A stretch of 64,000 nt of DNA from Chryseobacterium taiwanense (GCF_000813825.1 NZ_JWTA01000004.1:1-64000); one strand, 5' to 3'. Shown: positions 35,547-44,381, counted from the stretch's first letter. A program made the numbers and translations. Notes: a model not told the origin generated them from the letters alone.

Positions 35547-36791
35547 ATGCCTGTTTTTAAACCATTTCGTGGAATAAGACCTCATAAAGATTATGAAGCA
35601 ACTTTTCCTACTCACCCTTTAGACAATTTTACCCAATCTGAAATTGCTGAAAAAGCACAGGTTGAAAATACGTACATCAATATGATAAAACCATATGTTG
35701 TAAGTAAATCTAAAGACGTAGATAGGAATTTAAGAAAAATCCGTTCTACTTTCGAAGAGCTTCTGAATGAGAAAGTCCTGGTACAGGATAACTCGGCCTA
35801 TTATCTTTATGAGCAAATATATCCTAACAAACAGGTATTCAGAGGACTTTTAGGTTTAAGCAGTGTGGAAGATTTCTGGAGCGGGAAAATCAAAAGACAC
35901 GAAAGTACGATTCCTCAAAAAAAGGAAAAACTGGCACATTATCTTGAAAAAGTAAACCTTCAGGCTGAACCTGTATTGTTGACCTATCCATCCAATTCTA
36001 AAATAGAATTGCTGATGAACCATGAAGAGAAGAATGTTCCTATCTTCAATCATGTAGACACTATCGGAATCCGTCATAAAATCTGGAGAATAGACAATCG
36101 TCTGAAATTACAGCAGTTCAAGGAAGTGATTGATCAGATTGATTCTTTTTATATTGCGGATGGACACCACAGAATTGGATCTACTGCATTGAATGCAAAA
36201 CGCCTGAAAGACAAAAACAAAAAGCACAACGGTACAGAAGCGTATAACTTTGTGTATAGTTTCATTGTTTCCAACCAGTCTATCAAAATTCACGATTACA
36301 ACAGAATTGTAACTGATCTTAACGGGTTGAGTAATGAAGAGTTTTTAGCTAAGCTTGAAAAGTATTTTCTAATTCACGAAAAGGAAGAAACTCCGTACTA
36401 CCCTTCTCAGAAATTTCACATTTCAATGTATCTTGAAGGGAAGTTTTATTCTCTTCACGTAAAACATGACCTTCGTTCTCAGGAAATGTCTTTAGACAAT
36501 CTTGATCACCATCTTTTGGATAAATATATCATCAAAGACATTCTTAATATTGAAGATTCTGATAGCTCAGACAAAATCAGCTATATAAAAGGAACTTCCA
36601 ATATTGAAGGGATTAAATTACTGAAAGAAAGTATTGACAACGGTGAAGGTAAAGTTGGCTTCGGGATCTATCCTGTAAGCTTCAATGACATGATCAAAAT
36701 TTCAGATCTTAAATTGAGTATGCCTCCAAAATGTACTTTTATAGAACCGAAATTGGTGACTGCATTATTAATGTATGACATGAAGCCTTAA
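35547..36791 (+). CDS. DUF1015 family protein, linked to serine genes
   Basis: This 414-residue cytoplasmic protein belongs to the DUF1015 family (VFKPFRGIRP at the start). Its most striking motif is YIADGHHRIGSTALNA with Asp205, His207, His208 and Arg209, which resembles the DGHHR-type phosphate-binding motif of the ParB/sulfiredoxin fold that also occurs in free-serine kinases. It starts 9 bases after serA, a tight coupling that suggests a role in serine or phosphoserine metabolism. No phosphoserine phosphatase gene (serB) is in the window. A catalytic role is inference; neither kinase nor phosphatase activity can be read from the sequence. Confidence 0.9.
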   Translation: MPVFKPFRGIRPHKDYEATFPTHPLDNFTQSEIAEKAQVENTYINMIKPYVVSKSKDVDRNLRKIRSTFEELLNEKVLVQDNSAYYLYEQIYPNKQVFRGLLGLSSVEDFWSGKIKRHESTIPQKKEKLAHYLEKVNLQAEPVLLTYPSNSKIELLMNHEEKNVPIFNHVDTIGIRHKIWRIDNRLKLQQFKEVIDQIDSFYIADGHHRIGSTALNAKRLKDKNKKHNGTEAYNFVYSFIVSNQSIKIHDYNRIVTDLNGLSNEEFLAKLEKYFLIHEKEETPYYPSQKFHISMYLEGKFYSLHVKHDLRSQEMSLDNLDHHLLDKYIIKDILNIEDSDSSDKISYIKGTSNIEGIKLLKESIDNGEGKVGFGIYPVSFNDMIKISDLKLSMPPKCTFIEPKLVTALLMYDMKP

Positions 36792-36845
36792 TTCACAATT
36801 TTTTATTTATTTTTATGCTTTGAAAAGAAATAGGTCAGTATAAAA

Positions 36846-38243
36846 ATGAAGAAATCATTGCTAATCATATTTCCACTCTTTTTGGGTGGATTTTTATTTT
36901 CCCAAAAGAAACAGGTAAAGAAAGTAGTTCCTACTCCTAAATACAATTACCATACTGAATTTAAGAGAATCTCTGATGAGATTATGACCAACGGAACTGC
37001 TTATGACAACCTTGGTGAACTTACAAAAGGAATAGGACCTCGTTTCAGCGCAACTCCCGGCTATACAAAAGCCGTAGACTGGGCAGAAAAACAATTTAAA
37101 GAAATCGGAATTGACGCCATCTGGAAACAGGAAGCCAAAGCTCCTATCTGGATCAGAGGAAGAGAATCTTTACAAATAAAGACCTCAAATGGTGAATGGA
37201 AAAGTATTAAAATGCTTTCTTTCGGAAATTCTGAAGGAACGGGCGGAAAAGATCTGACGGGTGAAATTGTTCTAATTAATACTACTGCTGAACTTAATTC
37301 TCTATCTATCGGACAATTAAAAGATAAGATTGTTTTCGTAAATCTTCCGATGGATCCGAAAATCATCAACACCAGTGATTCTTATTTAATTACGGCTAAA
37401 TCAAAATTAATTTCAGCTTCTGTGATTGCAAAAACAGGAGCAAAAGCATTAATTATAAGATCATTAACAACAGCTTACAATGATATTCCTCACGCTAAAA
37501 TGGTCTATTACGAACCAGACGATAAAGCCAGAATTCCGGCGCTGTCAATTGGGTCAAAATCTGCTGATGACCTTGAAAAACTGCTAGGAAAGCAAAAGGT
37601 TACAGCAAAAATCAATATGTCTGCTGAATCAAAAGGAGAAACTGTCAATCCTAATATCATTGCAGAAATTCCCGGCAAAAAAGATTCTAAAGTTATTGTT
37701 TTAGGAGCCCAACTGGATTCTTGGGATTTTGGCGAAGGTGCTATCGATGATGGTACCGGAGTGGTACAATGCATTGAAGTTCTAAGAACATTGAAAGCTC
37801 TTGGATACGAAAATAATCACACCATAAGAGTTGTTCTGTATGCAAACAGTGAAAACGGCGGGCAAGGACGAGAAATGTATGCTTCTTATGTAAAAAAGAA
37901 AGAGGAAAAGCACATTTTTGCTCTAGGAACTGATGCTGGAGGATATTCTCCGAGAGGGTTTTCATTAGATATGTCACCACAAAGAAGAAGGCAGATCTTC
38001 GAATGGAAAAACTATTTCATTCCGTACGGCGTTTATGATTTCGATCAGACGGATGCTATTCAGGATATTTCTCCACTGAAAAAAATGGATATTCCTCTTG
38101 CTGAACTTGTCGTAGACACTCAAAGATATTTCGACTACCACCACTCTGTTCAGGATACTTATGATAAAGTAAATAAACGTGAGCTCCTTTTGGGCTCTAT
38201 TGTCATGACACAAATGGTACTTATGATCGATCAAAACTGGTAA
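36846..38243 (+). CDS. M28 peptidase-like protein, probably inactive
   Basis: This 465-residue protein has a signal peptide (ending FLFSQ), a PA-type insert (about 130-260) and an M28 aminopeptidase fold. Compared with the next gene, it has lost key residues: the zinc-binding His is Gln289 (GAQLDSWD), and the catalytic Glu is Ser335 (ANSENGG instead of ANEENGV). Asp of TDAGG and His in YHHSVQDTY remain. The changes predict weak or no peptidase activity, making it a candidate pseudoenzyme or a binding or inhibitory partner. The neighbour starts 1 base after the stop, so the two are co-translated. Confidence 0.9.
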   Translation: MKKSLLIIFPLFLGGFLFSQKKQVKKVVPTPKYNYHTEFKRISDEIMTNGTAYDNLGELTKGIGPRFSATPGYTKAVDWAEKQFKEIGIDAIWKQEAKAPIWIRGRESLQIKTSNGEWKSIKMLSFGNSEGTGGKDLTGEIVLINTTAELNSLSIGQLKDKIVFVNLPMDPKIINTSDSYLITAKSKLISASVIAKTGAKALIIRSLTTAYNDIPHAKMVYYEPDDKARIPALSIGSKSADDLEKLLGKQKVTAKINMSAESKGETVNPNIIAEIPGKKDSKVIVLGAQLDSWDFGEGAIDDGTGVVQCIEVLRTLKALGYENNHTIRVVLYANSENGGQGREMYASYVKKKEEKHIFALGTDAGGYSPRGFSLDMSPQRRRQIFEWKNYFIPYGVYDFDQTDAIQDISPLKKMDIPLAELVVDTQRYFDYHHSVQDTYDKVNKRELLLGSIVMTQMVLMIDQNW

Positions 38244-38244
38244 A

Positions 38245-39600
38245 ATGAAAAAAGTATTAGGAACAATATGCATAGTAATGAATCTCGTTGCTGTAGCACA
38301 GACTAAAGAAGATTCAATCCAATTTAATAAGATTTCAACAGAAATTTTAAATAACGGAAAAGCTTACAATGAGCTTAGAGACTTAACTAAAAATATAGGA
38401 CATCGTCTGAGCGGTTCTGCAGCCTATGAAAAATCGGTTCAATGGGCAGCTCAACAGCTTCGTGATGCTGGAGCGGATAAGGTTTGGTTACAGGAAGTAA
38501 TGATTCCTGTTTGGGAAAGAGGAAAAGAGTCGTTACAGATCAAGACCAATTCCGGAAAGTGGAAAAGCCTAAAAATGCTTTCTTTAGGAAATTCTGAAGG
38601 AACGGGTGGAAAAGACATCACCGGAGAAATTATCATGGTAAAATCGATGGAGGAATATGAAAAATTATCCGCAGAAAAAGTAAAAGATAAGATCGTTTTC
38701 TTCAACTATCCGTTTAGCCAATCTTATATTGAAACCTTTAAAGGATATAGTGATGCGGCAAAATACAGAACAACAGCCGCTTCATTAACAGCAAAAAAAG
38801 GCGGAAAGTTTGCGATCATCCGTTCGCTTTCTTCAGCTTTTGATGATGTTCCGCATACCGGAGCAATGCGTTATCAGGATGATAAAAAAATCCCTGCAGT
38901 TGCGATCGGAAATACGGTTGCTGATGAATTAGCCGGTCTTTTGAAATCTCAACAAGTTACCGCAAAGCTTAACTCCAACTGCGGAATGAAAGGAGAAAAA
39001 CTCTCCCACTCTGTTATTGGTGAAATCACAGGTAAAAAAGACAAGAATGTCATTGTTGTGGGTGGTCACTTAGATTCTTGGGATGTAGGTGAAGGCGCTC
39101 ATGACGATGGAGCCGGAATTGTACAAAGTATTGAAGTCTTAAGAACATTTAAAAAGTTGGGAATTCAAAATAATCATACGATCCGTGTAGTTTGTTTCGC
39201 TAATGAAGAGAATGGTGTGAAGGGAGGAATACAGTATGGTAAAACCGCTAAAGAAAACAACGAAAAGCATCTTTTTGCCATAGAATCGGATGCAGGAGGA
39301 TTTACACCGAGAGGAATTGCTCTGGAAATGGATGAAACAAAAAGAAAACAGATCCAAAGCTGGAAACCTCTGTTTCTTCCTTACGGAGCTTACGATTTTG
39401 AAAATAAATATTCCGGAACCGATATTTACCCACTTCGGGATATGGGAGTTCCAGCTGCAGAACTTGTTCCGGATTCTCAAAGATATTTTGACATTCACCA
39501 TACCGAAGAAGATACTTTTGAGAAAATCAACAGAAGAGAATTACTTCTTGGTGCTACGGTAATGACACAGTTGATTTATATGGTGGATAAAAACTGGTAA
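38245..39600 (+). CDS. M28 family zinc aminopeptidase
   Basis: This 451-residue secreted peptidase (signal peptide ending LVAVAQ) is the intact member of a tandem pair. The M28 residues are in place: His275 and Asp277 in GGHLDSWD, the bridging Asp in HDDGAG, catalytic Glu321 and zinc-ligand Glu322 in ANEENG, Asp in ESDAGG and His in HHTEEDTF. A PA domain lies between the N-terminal part and the core. The family removes N-terminal residues or dipeptides from peptides; the exact substrate is unknown. It is followed by a dispersed repeat and a strong terminator. Confidence 0.94.
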   Translation: MKKVLGTICIVMNLVAVAQTKEDSIQFNKISTEILNNGKAYNELRDLTKNIGHRLSGSAAYEKSVQWAAQQLRDAGADKVWLQEVMIPVWERGKESLQIKTNSGKWKSLKMLSLGNSEGTGGKDITGEIIMVKSMEEYEKLSAEKVKDKIVFFNYPFSQSYIETFKGYSDAAKYRTTAASLTAKKGGKFAIIRSLSSAFDDVPHTGAMRYQDDKKIPAVAIGNTVADELAGLLKSQQVTAKLNSNCGMKGEKLSHSVIGEITGKKDKNVIVVGGHLDSWDVGEGAHDDGAGIVQSIEVLRTFKKLGIQNNHTIRVVCFANEENGVKGGIQYGKTAKENNEKHLFAIESDAGGFTPRGIALEMDETKRKQIQSWKPLFLPYGAYDFENKYSGTDIYPLRDMGVPAAELVPDSQRYFDIHHTEEDTFEKINRRELLLGATVMTQLIYMVDKNW

Positions 39601-39693
39601 TTATTTTAATTCTTGATATCAGAAGAAAAGTAAACTTACTATCTATAAAAAGGATCTAAAGTAAATATTTATGATGTTTGTTCAAGACGACCT

Positions 39694-39768
39694 GTCATTC
39701 TGAACGAAACATAGTGAAGTGAAGAATCTCAACCAAATTTCCAAAGATTCTTCCTTCGTCAGAATGAC
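39694..39768. repeat. Dispersed hairpin repeat, copy 3
   Basis: GTCATTCTGA (39694-39703) and TCAGAATGAC (39759-39768) are perfect complements and bracket a 75-base element. Inner GAAGAATCT (39721-39729) pairs with AGATTCTTC (39745-39753). It is the most complete of three copies in the window; the others are at 18377 and 6508. Confidence 0.75.
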
Positions 39769-39811
39769 AATGGTGTAAAACTGTATAAATAATATCAAGA
39801 ATCTATTTATA

Positions 39812-39843
39812 AAAAAGAGTTCAGGAAATCCTGAACTCTTTTT
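39812..39843. terminator. Bidirectional terminator between M28 and ClpS genes
   Basis: AAAAAGAGTTCAGGA pairs perfectly with TCCTGAACTCTTTTT, a 15-bp stem with an AA loop, between convergent genes. Confidence 0.9.
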
Positions 39844-39871
39844 ATTTTATCATTAGTAAAGATTAAAATCC

Positions 39872-40186
39872 TTACACAATTTCGCTTGTTAATTCCCTTG
39901 AAAGCAGTTTTTCATGCATAGGCTTCAAAAGATCTATTGAGCCTGTTTTTACTGTGCATTTGCCTTTCAAATGAACTAATATCGTACATTGCTCAGCTTG
40001 TTCCAACGTATGTTTACAAATTTCGATCAGTGAATCTATTACATAATCAAAAGTGTGTACATCATCATTATGCAATACAAGTTTGTACACTTCATCCAGA
40101 TCATCCAGTACGAGTACTTCTTCTTCGTACTGACGTTTCGGGTTTTCGTAATCTTCTATATGGTTATGAAAAAACATATTCCTCAA
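39872..40186 (-). CDS. clpS: ATP-dependent Clp protease adaptor
   Basis: ClpS binds proteins with N-degron residues and passes them to ClpA or ClpC for ClpP degradation in the cytoplasm. The 104 residues have the family core: KLVLHNDDVHTFDYVIDSLIEIC, the hydrophobic pocket loop with Asn and Asp, and CTILVHLKGKCTVKTGS. A Met at residue 4 may be the real start. It follows the CorC-like gene by 2 bases, so it is the second gene of a two-gene unit. Confidence 0.94.
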   Translation of the reverse strand: MRNMFFHNHIEDYENPKRQYEEEVLVLDDLDEVYKLVLHNDDVHTFDYVIDSLIEICKHTLEQAEQCTILVHLKGKCTVKTGSIDLLKPMHEKLLSRELTSEIV

Positions 40187-40188
40187 TT

Positions 40189-41547
40189 TTAAACTTCACC
40201 TAATTTATCTGCCAATTCATTCGTACTATTGGGCTGTTCGTATACCAACTCTACAAGCTCAACACTTTTATTATTCATTTTCAAAATTTTGAAATGATAA
40301 CTGTCAAGATCAAACTCCTGATTCTCTTCAGGAATATCTTCTAAAGCATGAAGAATAAATCCGGCCAATGTATTGTATTCGCTTTCTTCTGAAAGAGGTA
40401 ATTTTTTAGGTAAAAATTCGTTGATCTCATCTAAAGGCTGCGTTGCCTGAACCCAATAAATATTTTCACCAATTTTATCTACCACTTTTTCTTCATCATC
40501 CTCTTCATCCTGAATTTCTCCTACAAGTTCTTCTAAGATATCTTCAAGAGTGATAATTCCTTCCGTACCTCCGAACTCATCAATTACAACAGCGATATGC
40601 TGTTTCTTCTGCTGGAAAATCTTCAATAAGTCTGAAATCTTTTTACTTCCTACCACAAAGAATGCATCACGCATCAGTTCTTTAAGATCTTCATGATTAA
40701 GCACCCCTTTTCTTTTTACAAATTCTCTGATGATTTCTTTAGTATATAAAATACCAATAATATTGTCTATCGAATCTTCATAAACAGGAATACGGGAATA
40801 TCCGCTATCCATAATTTTATTGATGATCTCGTTGATATCTTCTTCAAAGTCAATAGAAGTAATATTCTGTCTCGGAACCATGATCTGTTTGGCAGAGTGA
40901 TCTGTAAAATCAAATGCATTTTTAATGATCTCATAGTTTTCTTCCTCAATTTCTCCACTATCAGCACTTTGCTTTACCAAAAGCTGTAATTCTTCTGTGG
41001 AGTGAATTTCCTGTTCAGAAGCCGGATGTATTTTTACAATTCTTAAAAACGCATTCGACATTGAATTCATCAACCAGATAAACGGTTTAAAAATAGTATA
41101 GAAAACTCTCAAAGGCACCGCTGTTGCCATTGTAGTTGCTTCTGACTTTCTGATAGCAATCGATTTAGGGATAAGCTCTCCGAAAACAATATGCATAATG
41201 GTAATCAACACAAAGCTAATCACCAATGAAACTGAAGTAATAGATGATTCGCTAAGATTAATACTAAGAGAATCAAAAACATTTGCAATAATATGGTGTA
41301 ATGCACTTTCTCCTACCCAACCTAAAGCAAGGGAAGCTAATGTGATTCCTAATTGTGTTGCAGATAAATACTCATCAAGATGCTTGATAATGTGCTCTGC
41401 CTGCTTTGCCATAGAGTTTCCCTCTGCGGCTTTTAGCTGTATTTGTGAGTAACGAACTTTAACAATTGAAAATTCTGCGGCTACGAAAAAGCCATTAAGT
41501 AAAACAAGTAATAAGGCCAGCAAAAGCCTGACTATGTCCGAATCCAT
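40189..41547 (-). CDS. CNNM/CorC family membrane protein with CBS domains
   Basis: This 452-residue protein has an N-terminal membrane domain with about four segments (residues 1-170, including LNGFFVAAEFSIVKVRYSQ and ATQLGITLASLALGWVGE), then two CBS domains (about 205-330, MVPRQNITSID and IAVVIDEFGGTEGIITLEDILEELVGEI) and a C-terminal CorC/HlyC domain. The family is implicated in magnesium and cobalt efflux or balance; the old name hemolysin is misleading. In Flavobacteriia one paralog, GldE, is linked to gliding, but nothing here separates the two. A TATCTTTG box lies upstream (complement of 41574-41581). Confidence 0.92.
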   Translation of the reverse strand: MDSDIVRLLLALLLVLLNGFFVAAEFSIVKVRYSQIQLKAAEGNSMAKQAEHIIKHLDEYLSATQLGITLASLALGWVGESALHHIIANVFDSLSINLSESSITSVSLVISFVLITIMHIVFGELIPKSIAIRKSEATTMATAVPLRVFYTIFKPFIWLMNSMSNAFLRIVKIHPASEQEIHSTEELQLLVKQSADSGEIEEENYEIIKNAFDFTDHSAKQIMVPRQNITSIDFEEDINEIINKIMDSGYSRIPVYEDSIDNIIGILYTKEIIREFVKRKGVLNHEDLKELMRDAFFVVGSKKISDLLKIFQQKKQHIAVVIDEFGGTEGIITLEDILEELVGEIQDEEDDEEKVVDKIGENIYWVQATQPLDEINEFLPKKLPLSEESEYNTLAGFILHALEDIPEENQEFDLDSYHFKILKMNNKSVELVELVYEQPNSTNELADKLGEV

Positions 41548-41573
41548 TTAGAAATTAATATAAATTTATCATA

Positions 41574-41581
41574 CAAAGATA
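41574..41581 (-). promoter_or_regulatory. Candidate -7 box for CorC-like/clpS genes
   Basis: The complement reads TATCTTTG, matching TAnnTTTG, 27 bases before the CorC-like start. No clear -33 element. Confidence 0.5.
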
Positions 41582-41736
41582 TACAAAATAATACAATTAA
41601 AACCCGTCTATTTCCTAGAAACCATCAAAATATCTAATAGATTCAGTCTCTTATGTACTGAAATACAATTATATATTTAATTTCCCAATCCTTTTAAGTT
41701 AATAATGATATAAAATAAGACCTCCGTATACACAAA

Positions 41737-41769
41737 AGAGTCAGCCAATCAAATGATATAGCTGACTCT
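41737..41769 (-). terminator. Terminator after the fibre-like protein gene
   Basis: AGAGTCAGC and GCTGACTCT form a perfect 9-bp stem with a 15-base loop, 17 bases after the stop. Confidence 0.6.
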
Positions 41770-41786
41770 CTGTTGATATGAAGAAA

Positions 41787-43718
41787 CTACTTTTCTGTGG
41801 TTTGATTTTTAATACTTACTCCTGCTATTTCATCTTTATTTTGCTGATTTGAAACAGGTTTTTCTGTATTATCGTTTACTTTTATCTCTTTATCCTTCTT
41901 AATTTCAGATGGATCTTTAGGACGAGTAGATTCATCAATTCCTAAACGTGGAGATTTACCCATTTCCACAGGATGAAGGTATTTACCTCTCATTTCCGGT
42001 TCTTTATCAACTTCAGGAATTACTCGGTGTGCATTGGCGTAATTATCTTTTCTTATCCCGGTTACCTGCCAACTTACTTTCACTGATGGTTTATCTGTTC
42101 TAATCACAAAAGCATTATCTTTTACTTCCTGAGAAACAATCGCGTTTGCAAATGTTCCTATCACAGTTAACTGGTAACGGAAATCTTTGTTCAGAGCATC
42201 AAAATAACCTGGTAATTTTACGGTAGCATATCCATTGGCATCTGTTGTAATATTTCCGTTATAGACATTCATCATATCCGGACTTTCAACGAAACTATGG
42301 TATAAATATTTGTTCTCAGGGTCTACAGGATGGTCAATTTTAAACGTTCCACTTCCTTTTGAAATAGATCCTGTAATCTGAACATTTCCAGAGAAATACC
42401 CTGCGTAATTTGTAGTAGCACCTGAAGCAAACCCATAGACTCCATAACGCACATTCGGAACCGTAGCTCCGCCTACAGTTTGAGAGTTTCCGTAAACTCC
42501 ATACGTATTTCCTATACCTGTAGTTGCCGCGAAAGAAGCATTTTTATTGTAGCCTACAACTCCTATTCCACCTACGGAACCACCCATCACTCCGGCAGTA
42601 TTTGCAGATCCATACACTCCTAAATCCTGATTTCCTACCCCGAAAGTTGTATTGGCATCTGTATTGGTTACTCCATTATACCCTACTCCCTGTAGCCCTG
42701 TACCGTAATTGGATGTATTGTATGAGCCGTTAATTCCTCCTTTTAATGACGCAGCTGCATTATAAGAATATCCTACGATAGCTGCATTATCATCCAATCC
42801 GGCAACCGGTGTTGAAGGTTGTCTTACTTCTAATCTTGCTGTAGGTGTACTTGTTCCAAATCCTGAAGCTCCAGTGGAGACTATAATTCCTCGTCCTGTT
42901 GTTCCTCCATCAAAGAAACCGGCAACACCTGCGCCTGTTGCGACTCCCCAAATCCCGTTACCAGTCCCTGTACTTACCCCAACTGTTCCTCCTAAAGTGC
43001 CGGTAGATAAACCATACACTCCATTCTGAGAACCGCTTACTCCAATCACCCCAATTCCTGTGGTTGATTCTCCATAGATAGAACCGGCTGTAGCAATAGA
43101 GGTAGCCGGAGTCCCCACTAAAGTTCCTCTAATTGTATTACCAATTGAACCCGCAGTTACCTGCAATTTTATATTAGGGCTTAATGTACCCGTATTCACT
43201 CCAACACTTGTTCCATCATCTGTTAATTGTGAACTTCCTATTGAATTAGCGGTTACAAATTTAGGAACTGAGTTTGCCGTTCCGTTGATGGCTGATGTAG
43301 ATTTAGAGAATAAAGCATAGGGTACGCTTAAAAGCTGAGAGTTTGAAGTCAATGTATAACTTGTTCCTCCTGTAGGATCAATTTCTACTTTTACAAAGTA
43401 AGGACCTACTCCCCAATCAATAGAAGAAAAAGTACCTGTAACCGGAGTTCCGGAACCTATTTCCAAGCTTAAAAGTCCGCTTGCACTTGTAGTCGGATTG
43501 GGTGCAAAAGTCTCTTTATATATTTCTGTTCCTGCAGGAGAAGTTTTCAGAATGCTTATTCTTACTCCAATAGCCTGATTGGTTATCAAAGCATTACTTG
43601 CGTTTCTTACCACCGCCTGATAACTCATTTTTTCAGGTGATTGAGCGTCATAATTTTGAAATAATAAGAAAATACAAACCACTAAGGCCGATTTAATTAA
43701 GTGAGAAATTTTTTTCAT
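41787..43718 (-). CDS. Fibre-like repeat protein, secreted
   Basis: This 643-residue protein has a signal peptide (ending QNYDAQ), an N-terminal domain (MSYQAVVRNASNALITNQAIGVRISI) common to large Bacteroidota surface proteins, and a central region (about 160-440) of degenerate Gly-rich repeats (GVYG, GVIGVSG, GIWGVATG, AGYFSG). The repeats suggest a trimeric beta-helix like phage tail fibres. The conserved C-terminal domain (KIDHPVDPENKYLYHSFVESPDM, VSWQVTGIRKDNYANAHRV) ends in a Lys/Glu/Pro-rich tail. A surface adhesin or sheath role is inference. It lies 18 bases downstream of the small T9SS protein gene and was probably paired with it. Confidence 0.85.
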   Translation of the reverse strand: MKKISHLIKSALVVCIFLLFQNYDAQSPEKMSYQAVVRNASNALITNQAIGVRISILKTSPAGTEIYKETFAPNPTTSASGLLSLEIGSGTPVTGTFSSIDWGVGPYFVKVEIDPTGGTSYTLTSNSQLLSVPYALFSKSTSAINGTANSVPKFVTANSIGSSQLTDDGTSVGVNTGTLSPNIKLQVTAGSIGNTIRGTLVGTPATSIATAGSIYGESTTGIGVIGVSGSQNGVYGLSTGTLGGTVGVSTGTGNGIWGVATGAGVAGFFDGGTTGRGIIVSTGASGFGTSTPTARLEVRQPSTPVAGLDDNAAIVGYSYNAAASLKGGINGSYNTSNYGTGLQGVGYNGVTNTDANTTFGVGNQDLGVYGSANTAGVMGGSVGGIGVVGYNKNASFAATTGIGNTYGVYGNSQTVGGATVPNVRYGVYGFASGATTNYAGYFSGNVQITGSISKGSGTFKIDHPVDPENKYLYHSFVESPDMMNVYNGNITTDANGYATVKLPGYFDALNKDFRYQLTVIGTFANAIVSQEVKDNAFVIRTDKPSVKVSWQVTGIRKDNYANAHRVIPEVDKEPEMRGKYLHPVEMGKSPRLGIDESTRPKDPSEIKKDKEIKVNDNTEKPVSNQQNKDEIAGVSIKNQTTEK

Positions 43719-43736
43719 GATTTTTATTTTTTTGCA

Positions 43737-44213
43737 TTAGTTTTTAATGATTTTGAAAGTTTTAATACTCGATTCAGTAGTAAGTACATTTAAAATGTAA
43801 ACTCCCGAAGGTTTGGAAGTAAGATCGATCGATGTCTCAGTTTGTTTTATCTTATCTCGTAAAACATTTCTGCCTGAAGAATCAAAAAGCTGATAGCTTA
43901 CATCTTTAAGATCTATACCTTCTACTCGAAGAAAAAGTAAAGAAGAAGTAGGATTGGGATATACTTTTACTCCCAATTGTATACCTGAATATTCGCTGGT
44001 TCCCATCGTTATAATTTCATAGGGTTGCTGAACACCTTCTATGAGAATTATTCCACCACCGCTTACCTGATGATAAAAAGGCTGACCTATCGAATATGAA
44101 ATTGTATTGCTAGCATTGGTAACACCTCCCCCAGAAGCATTTACTGATTCCTGAGCAAAGCTCATGAAAAAAAATAATAGCAATAAAAACGAAAAATAGA
44201 ATTTTGTTTTCAT
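43737..44213 (-). CDS. Small T9SS type A sorting-domain protein
   Basis: This 158-residue protein has a signal peptide (ending FMSFAQ), a short middle with EGVQQPYEI, and a C-terminal T9SS type A sorting domain: VYPNPTSSLLFLRVEG, then YQLFDSSGRNVL and SGVYILNVLTTESSIKTFKIIKN. This domain sends cargo through the type IX system to the cell surface or medium. Only about 70 residues lie between the signal and the sorting domain. It precedes the fibre-like gene in the same unit, so the two may form a surface structure. Function unknown. Confidence 0.92.
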   Translation of the reverse strand: MKTKFYFSFLLLLFFFMSFAQESVNASGGGVTNASNTISYSIGQPFYHQVSGGGIILIEGVQQPYEIITMGTSEYSGIQLGVKVYPNPTSSLLFLRVEGIDLKDVSYQLFDSSGRNVLRDKIKQTETSIDLTSKPSGVYILNVLTTESSIKTFKIIKN

Positions 44214-44244
44214 GGATAAGTTGGTTTTTAGGTTTTTAATTCTA

Positions 44245-44252
44245 CAAATTTA
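44245..44252 (-). promoter_or_regulatory. Candidate -7 box for the T9SS protein gene
   Basis: The complement reads TAAATTTG, matching TAnnTTTG, 31 bases before the start codon. Confidence 0.5.
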
Positions 44253-44298
44253 CAGCATGCATGAAAATATTACATCCGTAAAAAAACCATTTTTATCC

Positions 44299-44312
44299 TC
44301 GGGAATTCCCGA
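44299..44312. promoter_or_regulatory. Palindrome TCGGGAATTCCCGA upstream of the T9SS gene
   Basis: A perfect 14-bp palindrome 86 bases before the T9SS protein start and about 47 bases upstream of its candidate -7 box. It could be an activator-binding site. It is also close to the atpG terminator and could be unrelated. Confidence 0.45.
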
Positions 44313-44320
44313 AAACAAAA

Positions 44321-44346
44321 AAAGCATCGAAAATATTCGATGCTTT
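44321..44346 (-). terminator. ATP synthase operon terminator
   Basis: AAAGCATCGA and TCGATGCTTT form a perfect 10-bp stem with a 6-base loop, 35 bases after atpG. On the minus strand it is followed by a T run. Confidence 0.85.
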
Positions 44347-44381
44347 CTGTATTATAGAAATTATAAATACTATTTCATTGA

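Noticed and set aside
39139-39501. 120-codon open frame antisense to the active M28 gene
   Set aside because: Shadow of a clear peptidase gene.
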